A stretch of 64,000 nucleotides of DNA from Bacteroides sp. (lineage in GTDB: Bacteria; Bacteroidota; Bacteroidia; Bacteroidales; Bacteroidaceae): NCBI GenBank assembly GCA_019416685.1, contig DXWV01000072.1, positions 524 through 64,523 on the forward strand, read 5' to 3'. Position numbers and translations under genes: made by a program. Below the pieces are notes generated by a model. It saw only the letters and a program-made list of their open reading frames with translations, was not told the origin of the DNA and did no database searches. This document shows positions 56,799 through 64,000 of this stretch, piece after piece. Positions within the stretch are counted from its first letter, which is position 1. The number at the start of each line of letters is the position of its first letter.

Positions 56799-58631
56799 TC
56801 AAAGGGATTGCATATCATTCAGTCGCTTATAGTATCCGTTCATTTCCAATAATTCTTCATGCTTACCGCGTTCTACAATCTCTCCTTCATAAAGTACGCA
56901 AATTTCATCTGCATTCTTTATCGTCGAAAGCCGGTGGGCAATAGCAATCGTCGTACGTGTTTTCATTAATCTTTCAAGAGCTTCCTGCACCAGCCGTTCA
57001 GATTCAGTATCAAGAGCTGAGGTCGCTTCATCAAGAATCAAGATCGGTGGATTTTTTAATATGGCCCGGGCAATACTGATACGTTGACGCTGCCCTCCGG
57101 ACAGTTTACCACCACGGTCTCCGATATTGGTATTATATCCATCTTCCTTTTCCATGATAAAATCATGGGCATTAGCAATCTTGGCAGCTTCTATCACTTG
57201 CTCCATAGTAGCATTTTCCACACCGAAAGCAATGTTATTGAAGAAAGTATCATTGAAAAGGATAGCATCCTGATTTACATTTCCAATCAAACCGCGTAAA
57301 TCAGATATACGTACATCCTTAATACTGGTACCATCAATTTTTATATCTCCGCCTTGTACATCATGATAGCGAGGCAACAAATCAACCAGTGTAGACTTAC
57401 CGGATCCGGATTGTCCAACTAAAGCGATTGTTTTTCCTTTTGGTATTGTAATACTGACATCCTTCAGTACCTCTCTTTTTTCGTCATAACTGAATGTGAT
57501 ATGTTGAAACTCTATCTTATCATTCAATCCATTCAACGGCTTCGGATTCGGAGATTCCTTTATTTTGTTTTCTGCTTTCAATATCTTATCTACACGCTCC
57601 ATAGAGGCCAATCCCTTTGGTATATTATAGCCCGCCTTTGAGAATTCTTTTAACGGATTAATTACGCTATAGAGAATTATCATATAAAAGATGAAAGATG
57701 GAGCATCTATAGCTGAATTATTACCCAATATCAACGACCCTCCAAACCATAACACAACCACAATCAACAAGGTGCCCAAAAATTCACTCATTGGATGAGC
57801 CAATGATTGTCTGATAGCAACACGATTTGTAGCATCCCGATATTCGTTACTGCACTTTGTAAAACGATCCACCATTTTCTTCTCCGCAATAAAAGCCTTA
57901 ATAATACGGAGTCCCCCCAACGTTTCTTCCAGCTGCGACATGGTATCACTCCATTTTGCCTGCGCCTCCAAAGACTGGCGTTTCAATTTCTTTCCGACAA
58001 CTCCCATCACCCATCCCATACCGGGTAATACAAGTATTGTAAACAAAGTCAACTGCCAACTCGTGATAATCAACGTACTAAAGTAGAAAAGAATCAAAAT
58101 CGGGTTCTTAATCAACATATCCAGCGAACTGGTAATAGAATTCTCTACCTCACCAACATCTCCACTCATACGTGCAATAATATCCCCCTTACGTTCTTCG
58201 GAAAAGAATCCCAATGGCAATGACATCACCTTTGAGTATACCATTATGCGAATATCACGCACTACACCTGTGCGTAATGGGACCATTACAGCTGAAGAAG
58301 CAAAATAACAAGACGTTTTCAGCAGTGTCATAAAAGCAAGAAATAATCCTAAAAAGAGTAAGGTAAGTGACGCCCCATTCGTCTGGATCATTTGGGTAAC
58401 ATAATAATAAAAATTATTCACGCCTATTTCTTTTAGACTTGCACCCGAATCCCAAGGAATAAACTCATAAACTTTATTATCCATCTTAAACAGAATCTGT
58501 AAGATTGGAATAATCAATGTAAATGAGAAAACATTAAGTACAGCAGACAGTATATTCAACAATATAGCCCATCCCAGATATTTCTTATAAGGCGCCACAA
58601 ATCGGCGCATGAGTTGAAAGAATTCCTTCAT
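56799..58631 (-). CDS. MsbA-like ABC exporter (fused membrane and ATPase domains)
   Basis: About 610 residues from the ATG at 58631 (MKEFFQLMRRFVAPYKKYL). Six membrane helices form the N-terminal exporter domain. The ATPase domain has Walker A GQSGSGKST, Q-loop, signature LSGGQRQR, Walker B ILILDEATSALD and the His switch IAIAHRLSTI. This is the type IV exporter fold of MsbA/LmrA; lipid A or lipid-linked glycan flipping is likely given the glycosyltransferase genes upstream. It is a half transporter and must dimerise. Confidence 0.88.
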   Translation of the reverse strand: MKEFFQLMRRFVAPYKKYLGWAILLNILSAVLNVFSFTLIIPILQILFKMDNKVYEFIPWDSGASLKEIGVNNFYYYVTQMIQTNGASLTLLFLGLFLAFMTLLKTSCYFASSAVMVPLRTGVVRDIRIMVYSKVMSLPLGFFSEERKGDIIARMSGDVGEVENSITSSLDMLIKNPILILFYFSTLIITSWQLTLFTILVLPGMGWVMGVVGKKLKRQSLEAQAKWSDTMSQLEETLGGLRIIKAFIAEKKMVDRFTKCSNEYRDATNRVAIRQSLAHPMSEFLGTLLIVVVLWFGGSLILGNNSAIDAPSFIFYMIILYSVINPLKEFSKAGYNIPKGLASMERVDKILKAENKIKESPNPKPLNGLNDKIEFQHITFSYDEKREVLKDVSITIPKGKTIALVGQSGSGKSTLVDLLPRYHDVQGGDIKIDGTSIKDVRISDLRGLIGNVNQDAILFNDTFFNNIAFGVENATMEQVIEAAKIANAHDFIMEKEDGYNTNIGDRGGKLSGGQRQRISIARAILKNPPILILDEATSALDTESERLVQEALERLMKTRTTIAIAHRLSTIKNADEICVLYEGEIVERGKHEELLEMNGYYKRLNDMQSL

Positions 58632-58774
58632 TAGTTTGTCATTAAATGAATTAGGCCACAAAGATAGATGAAAATTTGTAGTTTTACAGAGCCTTCCATC
58701 ATTTTTATTATATTAGCTAAAGGTATAGTTTACAAAAACCGAGAACAAACCAACTATTTATTTCAACAAAAAAA

Positions 58775-59710
58775 TCACCAAAGTAACCAATGATCATAAT
58801 CTATTCCATATACTCTCTCCATATACATTCCCAAAAACATTCCAGGATTAGAACTAAATGTACCAACAAACAACACAGAGCTTTTTAATATTTCTATTGA
58901 TGAAAAAAGCTTAACCATACTTTCTCTTTTTTCCTGAACATTGAGTTTTAAAAAGTCCTGGTGAAAATACCCCTTTTCAGAAGATGTAGTCAACGTATAG
59001 AAGGTCCATTGGGGATAATCCCTACGCATATTCTCTACAATTTCATATTCGTCTGTAAACACATATGCATTCCTAATAGAAGACATTTCTTCTGCCTTCA
59101 TAATATATTTATTATAATCTTCTAATTCATGTTCTACAAACTTATCACCCCTGCGGATATGAAAACCTATATATTCATCCGGAAGATCTATTTTTTTTAT
59201 ATTCTCATTAATTTCATCATATGTCTTTTCATTAAAACGATAAATAATATCAATAATACTTCCCGCTAACGCACGTAAACTTCCCATCAGCCCTAATTCC
59301 GGAATATTTATCTTTTCCCGTTCAAAATCAACCGACCTAAATTTAAAAAAAACATCTGAAGTCAAATATGTATGTTTATGCTTCAAACGCCATAAAAGAT
59401 ATTTCAGACGTTCCAATTTGTGTGTATAGAAAAAAGGGTCATTATAACGTATATTATACTTATGATGAAAATCATCTGTTATTTCCTCACAAAACGGTAA
59501 AAAATAATCAGTCCAGCCATTATTATGTTTAAAATTTGCATCTGCAGAATACAAAGTAAATCTAATATTCCATCGCAAACAATAAATAATAGCCAATATC
59601 ATATTATTTAATTCAGAGTAAAAACCAGCATCAGACCCTATATGAAAGACTAAACTCTTTCCTTTAAAAGAGTCATTTATTTCCTGATACTTTTCTAAAG
59701 TTACTTCCAT
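58775..59710 (-). CDS. GT23/GT11-like putative fucosyltransferase
   Basis: About 311 residues from the ATG at 59710; a longer frame adds an unrelated hydrophobic leader that starts upstream of a minus-strand -7 box (59735-59742). The motif GFHIRRGDKF is the GDP-fucose binding box of alpha-1,6/1,2-fucosyltransferases and POFUTs. FTDEYEIVENM and SSIEILKSSVLFVGTFSSN fit the same superfamily. Transfer of fucose onto a surface glycan is inferred. It lies between the exporter and a divergently transcribed set of glycosyltransferases. Confidence 0.55.
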   Translation of the reverse strand: MEVTLEKYQEINDSFKGKSLVFHIGSDAGFYSELNNMILAIIYCLRWNIRFTLYSADANFKHNNGWTDYFLPFCEEITDDFHHKYNIRYNDPFFYTHKLERLKYLLWRLKHKHTYLTSDVFFKFRSVDFEREKINIPELGLMGSLRALAGSIIDIIYRFNEKTYDEINENIKKIDLPDEYIGFHIRRGDKFVEHELEDYNKYIMKAEEMSSIRNAYVFTDEYEIVENMRRDYPQWTFYTLTTSSEKGYFHQDFLKLNVQEKRESMVKLFSSIEILKSSVLFVGTFSSNPGMFLGMYMERVYGIDYDHWLLW

Positions 59711-59734
59711 ATCTATTATTTCAATATTAAGAAG

Positions 59735-59742
59735 CAAAGATA
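59735..59742 (-). promoter_or_regulatory. -7 box for the fucosyltransferase-like gene
   Basis: TATCTTTG on the minus strand is an exact TAnnTTTG match, 25 bp upstream of the chosen ATG at 59710. No -33 box is clear. It supports the short start. Confidence 0.45.
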
Positions 59743-59839
59743 ATATGATATAATGAAAATCCATTTTAACAAGAGAAGAAAAAGAATATAAAAAAAGAAA
59801 ATTCAATAAATTATTCCATTAAATCATTTGTTTTTAATT

Positions 59840-59847
59840 TATCTTTG
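59840..59847 (+). promoter_or_regulatory. -7 box for the rightward glycosyltransferase pair
   Basis: TATCTTTG matches TAnnTTTG exactly and lies 23 bp before the ATG at 59870. No clear -33 box lies at the usual spacing. It makes the longer frame from 59828 unlikely. Confidence 0.5.
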
Positions 59848-59869
59848 CGAGAAACATATCATTTTAGCT

Positions 59870-60832
59870 ATGAATAAGTTCTATAATCGTATTTCCAGAT
59901 CCATTCGTAAAAGATATATCAAAATATTTCCTCCTGCTATTCCAATACCGCCCAAACGTGATATGGATCCAGAACAAGTATCCCAAAAAATCTATGAAGC
60001 ACTGCAATCGGACTCTCCTTGTATGATAGCGCGCTTTGGAGGAATCGAAATCAATTGTGTTTGCAACTATTTAGGTATAGTAAAGCCAAACTTTATACAA
60101 TTTATCCGTGGCATAGGCCAACCTTGGTGGTGGGAGCCTTATACTATGGAGACAATGAAAAACAATGCTGGTTTTTTTTCCAACACTTCTGAAAACTTAA
60201 GTAAATTTGCTCAAATGATGATACAGGATACCCCCTTAGTAGACATTTTGGCGGCATGGAGATACGAAGAAAAAATACTTGAAAAAGAATTATCTAATGC
60301 ATACAAAATAGAATTAGAATACCTAACCCCTTTTTGGTGTTCTACGCCATGGACGCGTGCATTAGAGGGTAAAAAAGTATTAGTAGTACATCCTTTTTCA
60401 GAAACAATTAAAAAACAATATAAAAAGAGAGAACTTATTCATAAAAACCCCAGTATATTGCCTCCATTTCAGCTTAAGACCATAAAAGCAGTACAAAGTA
60501 TTGGTGGGAAAGATTTAAGTGATAAGTTTAAAGACTGGTTCGACGCCTTGGAATATATGAAATTGGAGATTAACAAAATAGATTATGATATCTGTATTAT
60601 AGGATGCGGTGCCTACGGTTTCCCATTGGCTGCACATGTTAAAAGAAATGGTAAGAAAGCTATTCATATGGGAGGAGCTACTCAATTACTTTTTGGTATC
60701 AGAGGACAACGTTGGGAAAATTATATTGAGCACTTCGACTATAATCAATTTATGAATGACTATTGGGTTAGACCTTCCAACGAAGAAACGCCACAACAGT
60801 CTAAGAGTATAGAAGGAGGCTGTTACTGGTAA
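59870..60832 (+). CDS. GT-D fold (DUF1792-like) glycosyltransferase
   Basis: About 320 residues from the ATG at 59870, which lies just after the -7 box. The GT-D domain begins CMIARFGGIEINCV, corresponding to the family's (V/I)RFGDGE motif, and ends with DYDICIIGCGAYGFPLAAHVKRNGKKAIHMGG. The usual acidic residue in RFGDGE is changed to Gly-Ile here, so metal binding may differ. The family adds sugars to surface glycans or adhesin O-glycans. A GT2 gene follows after 62 bp on the same strand. Confidence 0.65.
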   Translation: MNKFYNRISRSIRKRYIKIFPPAIPIPPKRDMDPEQVSQKIYEALQSDSPCMIARFGGIEINCVCNYLGIVKPNFIQFIRGIGQPWWWEPYTMETMKNNAGFFSNTSENLSKFAQMMIQDTPLVDILAAWRYEEKILEKELSNAYKIELEYLTPFWCSTPWTRALEGKKVLVVHPFSETIKKQYKKRELIHKNPSILPPFQLKTIKAVQSIGGKDLSDKFKDWFDALEYMKLEINKIDYDICIIGCGAYGFPLAAHVKRNGKKAIHMGGATQLLFGIRGQRWENYIEHFDYNQFMNDYWVRPSNEETPQQSKSIEGGCYW

Positions 60833-60894
60833 AAACATTATTCAGAAATTTTCAGTATATCAAATTCATATAATAATAATAAAGAAACCCACCA

Positions 60895-61740
60895 ATGACT
60901 CATCCTATATTAAGTATTATCACGATCAATCTCAATAACAGCATAGGTTTACAGAATACATTAACGAGCATACAGCAACAGAAATGCGATTATTATGAGC
61001 ATATCATAATAGATGGAGGTTCTAATGACGAAAGCAAAAAAATAATAGAACAATATAGTATAATCAATCCACATCTTTCCTACTGGATATCAGAAAAGGA
61101 CAACGGTATATATAATGCAATGAATAAAGGAATACTCCAAGCCAAGGGAGAATATTTATTATTTTTGAACTCAGGGGATTATCTAGAACCTAACATTCTA
61201 AACAAAATTAAACAAGAAGTTACAGGGGAAGGAATTATCTACGGAGACCTTTATTATATTTCATCCGAAAAAAAGGAAAAAACATTAATAACATTTCCAG
61301 ACCCACCTCTAAATGCAAGTTTAGTTATCTCGAGAGATTTTTATCTTCCCCACCCTGCCTCGTTAATAAAACGGCAATTATTCGACAATGAGCTGTATAA
61401 TGAACACTATAAAATCATCTCAGATTGGGATTTTTGGGTAAAATGCATCATTCTAAAAAACTGTACAACTAAACATATTTCTATGCCTATATCAAATTTT
61501 ATGGAAGGAGGAATATCTTCCACAAACCAAGAGCTAATACAAGCCGAAAGAGCCGAAGCACTACAGCATTTATTTCCTCCTCAAATAATTGATAGTTTAA
61601 ATAAACTTTTTTTCCTCGAGCAATCTCCTTTATGTAAAGTTATACTAGAAATAAAGAGTAGCAAACGTTTTTTCAAAAGGATGGCACGTCTAATTATTTT
61701 TTGTCACAAAATACACAAATTATTCACCCACCATAAATAG
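60895..61740 (+). CDS. GT2 family glycosyltransferase (WcaA/WcaE-like)
   Basis: 281 residues. GT2 start LSIITINLNNSIGLQNTLTSI, IIDGGSNDES, and the subfamily signature SEKDNGIYNAMNKG, with NSGD in the position of the metal-binding DxD. No membrane helix is strong. It transfers a sugar in surface-polysaccharide assembly; donor and acceptor are unknown. The A+T content is high, as for the whole right end. It converges on the next gene with a 45-bp gap. Confidence 0.85.
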   Translation: MTHPILSIITINLNNSIGLQNTLTSIQQQKCDYYEHIIIDGGSNDESKKIIEQYSIINPHLSYWISEKDNGIYNAMNKGILQAKGEYLLFLNSGDYLEPNILNKIKQEVTGEGIIYGDLYYISSEKKEKTLITFPDPPLNASLVISRDFYLPHPASLIKRQLFDNELYNEHYKIISDWDFWVKCIILKNCTTKHISMPISNFMEGGISSTNQELIQAERAEALQHLFPPQIIDSLNKLFFLEQSPLCKVILEIKSSKRFFKRMARLIIFCHKIHKLFTHHK

Positions 61741-61785
61741 CTACCCTATATACACCCAAGGATAGGTAAAAGTATGTCCTGTCAC

Positions 61786-62988
61786 CTAATTATTTTCCAT
61801 TTTATTACATTTTCCCAAAGAAGATAATAGTGAATCAAAAATTCTCAACCATTTATCACCAATCACATCAGGTGCATACTCCATAGACTTACGAATAACA
61901 TTCTGTCTCATCATTTTCAATTTCTCCGATTCCGTCAATAATTCAACCAGCAAACGTGCATATTCTTCCAGATTATATGGAGTTACAAGAATTCCATTCT
62001 GTCCGGACGGAGAAAGTATATAATGTACTCCAGCTGAACAATCAAAAGCTATAGGAACAACCCCGTTAGCCTGAGCTTCTGTCAAACATAACCCCCAACC
62101 CTCAAATGTAGAAACTAAACACAACACAGAAGCATCACGATAGTATTTCTCAACGTGATCACTGTGCCCTGCAAAGCTTATACGCGGAAGCTTTTTCTTT
62201 TGCGCCATCTGCTGAAGAGATTCTCTTTCCTCTCCGTCACCAACCAAGATAAACTCCCAATCTGGCACCTTTTCATATATCATGTCCCATATATTGATCA
62301 AGCGGTCTATCCTTTTGTCTTCATAACTCATGCGCCCCACATACAGTATCTGCTTTTTCTTATTAAAGTTTACAGTCTCAGCACTTTTCTCTGAATTAGG
62401 TACTACATATATCCTGTTTTCAGAAGGAGATAATTTCATTTTTTCTATCAAAACTTGTTTATATTCCTCACACAAAACAGTATATGCATCCACCTGACTA
62501 TATACTCTTATATAATCAGAAAGAAGACGTTTGTGATATCTCTTAAACCACATTGTTTTAGGATAAGTTACTAAAATCCACCCCAGCCGCTTAAACGGTG
62601 AAGACCAAACACGCTTCTTCTTAGTATAAAGATCACTTGCAATCTCCCAGAAAGGCACACCATGCAAAGCAAATATAATTTTACAATGTGTATTACTTCG
62701 TATATGAGATAGATAAGACAACGTCTGAACTGGTAAGACAAAAATATCAATTTGTAACTCTTGTAAGATATCAATAATAGCATCTGCATTCTCTTTACTA
62801 TTGACACTCATTTTATCTGGTAATTCCAAAAGAGTCATATTCGGAAGAGACCAATCTCTTATTTCCCTAGCTAAAACATATATATCAAATCCCCGCTCAG
62901 ATATATAATCTGCAATATCAACAGTCACCCTTTCTGCCCCTCCACTAGGAAATTCATTATGCAGAAACAAAACTCGCTTCTTATTCAT
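61786..62988 (-). CDS. GT4 family glycosyltransferase
   Basis: 400 residues. GT-B fold: N-terminal LFLHNEFPSGGAERVTVDIADYI, a linker, then FVGRMSYEDKRIDRLI and the E-x7-E region STFEGWGLCLTEAQANG in the donor domain. It builds surface polysaccharide from a nucleotide sugar. Its ATG overlaps the stop of the preceding gene by one base (TAATG), so the two are translationally coupled. Confidence 0.88.
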   Translation of the reverse strand: MNKKRVLFLHNEFPSGGAERVTVDIADYISERGFDIYVLAREIRDWSLPNMTLLELPDKMSVNSKENADAIIDILQELQIDIFVLPVQTLSYLSHIRSNTHCKIIFALHGVPFWEIASDLYTKKKRVWSSPFKRLGWILVTYPKTMWFKRYHKRLLSDYIRVYSQVDAYTVLCEEYKQVLIEKMKLSPSENRIYVVPNSEKSAETVNFNKKKQILYVGRMSYEDKRIDRLINIWDMIYEKVPDWEFILVGDGEERESLQQMAQKKKLPRISFAGHSDHVEKYYRDASVLCLVSTFEGWGLCLTEAQANGVVPIAFDCSAGVHYILSPSGQNGILVTPYNLEEYARLLVELLTESEKLKMMRQNVIRKSMEYAPDVIGDKWLRIFDSLLSSLGKCNKMENN

Positions 62989-63953
62989 TACTTTTTAAGT
63001 TTAGGTTTCCTTTTTATAAACCGATAATATTTTTCAAATAGTACTGGTGAAAGATTTATCAAACGGCAATAAAATGATGACCTTTTGGGTTTTAAAGGAA
63101 ATAACCCACCTTCCTGAGCTATCATAAACATCTCTCTCTGATTTTGATATCCTTTACGAATACTATGTTTAAAAAGTCGTATTAAAATTACAGCAATATG
63201 ATTATCAAAATAAGCTATAGATAATGCGTCATCCTGACAAGTAAATTTAAATTTATTTAAGGAAACCATCGCTTTAATCATATTTAAAGAATCTGCTTCT
63301 TGATATTGGCTCATAAATGAATCTATATTTTGATAATAATTATAGAAACAAAAAGGTAAATATTTAATCCTTTGTGCAAAAAAAAGGACTCTTGGTACGA
63401 ATTCTTCATCTTCGTGCCTAATAGACATTATTTTAAGATTATTGTCTAATAAAAATTTACGCCTATACACATATAGAGGAATCATTGCAGGATAACAGTC
63501 TTTAAAAAGAAAATCTCGGCCTTTCATCACTTTCCTGTCATTCTCTTCCATGTGGTAAGGTTGTAATAATAAAGTTCCATCAACAGCAATGTGTTGATAG
63601 TTCAATAAAAGTAAATCTAATGAATAGCCTGACATTTCTTCATAGATTACCCTTAAACAGTTAGGTATAATACTATCATCCGCATCTAAGAAAAGAAGAT
63701 AATCACCTTTAGCCTCTATAACACCCCTATTTCTCGCACAACCAACTCCCTGATTTTTAATAGTTATATATCGTAAAAATGAATATTTCTCACACAAAAA
63801 ATCCAATATTTCAATGGAGTTGTCCGTTGAACCATCATTTATTACAATTGCTTCATAACAATCATATGGTAAATCCTGATTGGCAACTGACTCTATACAT
63901 CTGTTTAAATATTTTGCAGCATTATAAGCTGGTATAATAACAGAGATTTGCAT
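62988..63953 (-). CDS. GT2 family glycosyltransferase
   Basis: 321 residues. GT2 landmarks: ISVIIPAYNAAKYLNRCIESVANQ, IVINDGSTDNSIEIL, KGDYLLFLDADDSI with the DxD, and RHEDEEF as the acceptor-side acidic motif. The C-terminal ~100 residues are basic and amphipathic, suggesting membrane association. It starts near the right end. A -7-like box TATCTTTA (63986-63993, minus strand) lies 33 bp upstream, so it may be the first gene of its operon. Confidence 0.9.
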   Translation of the reverse strand: MQISVIIPAYNAAKYLNRCIESVANQDLPYDCYEAIVINDGSTDNSIEILDFLCEKYSFLRYITIKNQGVGCARNRGVIEAKGDYLLFLDADDSIIPNCLRVIYEEMSGYSLDLLLLNYQHIAVDGTLLLQPYHMEENDRKVMKGRDFLFKDCYPAMIPLYVYRRKFLLDNNLKIMSIRHEDEEFVPRVLFFAQRIKYLPFCFYNYYQNIDSFMSQYQEADSLNMIKAMVSLNKFKFTCQDDALSIAYFDNHIAVILIRLFKHSIRKGYQNQREMFMIAQEGGLFPLKPKRSSFYCRLINLSPVLFEKYYRFIKRKPKLKK

Positions 63954-64000
63954 ATATATATCCCGCTTTTCGTAAATTTAGGTGGTAAAGATAGTCAAAT

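Noticed and set aside
59828..59869. Longer start at 59828 for the GT-D gene
   Set aside because: It precedes the -7 box at 59840-59847 and adds residues unlike the family. The ATG at 59870 is preferred.
1..64000. Naming the species
   Set aside because: The gene order is shared by several Bacteroides species and I cannot search. Only the genus-level call is supported.

Overview
The window reads as a Bacteroides-type chromosome (Bacteroidota). The evidence is a SusC/SusD pair, a hybrid two-component system, polysaccharide lyases and glycoside hydrolases with outer-membrane-type signals, the fucose-catabolism gene set in Bacteroides order, and several Bacteroides-style promoters with a TAnnTTTG -7 box instead of E. 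coli-type -10 boxes. I see no rRNA, tRNA, CRISPR array or transposase gene. I do not name a species.

Layout. (1) 1-740: intergenic, with a leftward promoter at the edge and a strong hairpin. (2) 740-12532, rightward: a Wzy/WaaL-type membrane protein with a TPR tail, a transglutaminase-like discoidin protein, a Sel1-repeat protein with a sorting-tail-like C-terminus, a small exported Cys-rich protein, and two long paralogues with macroglobulin (MG2) and TonB-plug-like domains. The second paralogue is split by one in-frame TGA. (3) 12633-34405, leftward: a polysaccharide utilisation locus read as beta-helix protein > SusC > SusD > SusD fused to a PL8-type lyase > GH95-like > divergent PL8-like lyase > GH3 > GH20. 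Upstream lies a dense cluster of direct repeats, then the hybrid sensor-regulator (35007-39053). (4) 39143-46047, leftward: fucR, fucI, fucA, fucK, a sugar mutarotase and fucP. A 172-bp MITE-like element sits between fucI and fucA, and a shared 20-bp motif lies before both fucR and fucI. (5) 46506-58631: housekeeping and envelope genes, including a YgjP-type metallopeptidase, a GIN-domain lipoprotein, an ECF sigma / putative anti-sigma / DUF4252 cluster, argB, speA, aroK, a nitroreductase, RNase H, a beta-barrel protein and an MsbA-like ABC exporter. (6) 58775-63953: an AT-rich surface-glycan glycosyltransferase cluster.

How the parts fit. The locus encodes lyases for a uronic-acid-containing glycan, exo-acting GH20 and GH3 enzymes and a GH95-family enzyme that would release fucose or a related sugar. 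The next operon imports L-fucose (FucP) and converts it through fuculose and fuculose-1-phosphate. That makes a fucosylated, uronic-acid-containing polymer a reasonable but unproven substrate. The most unusual feature is the 1747-residue protein at 22694-27937. It joins a complete second SusD-like glycan-binding module to a complete PL8-type lyase and a sorting-tail-like C-terminus, and it lacks the lipobox of a normal SusD.
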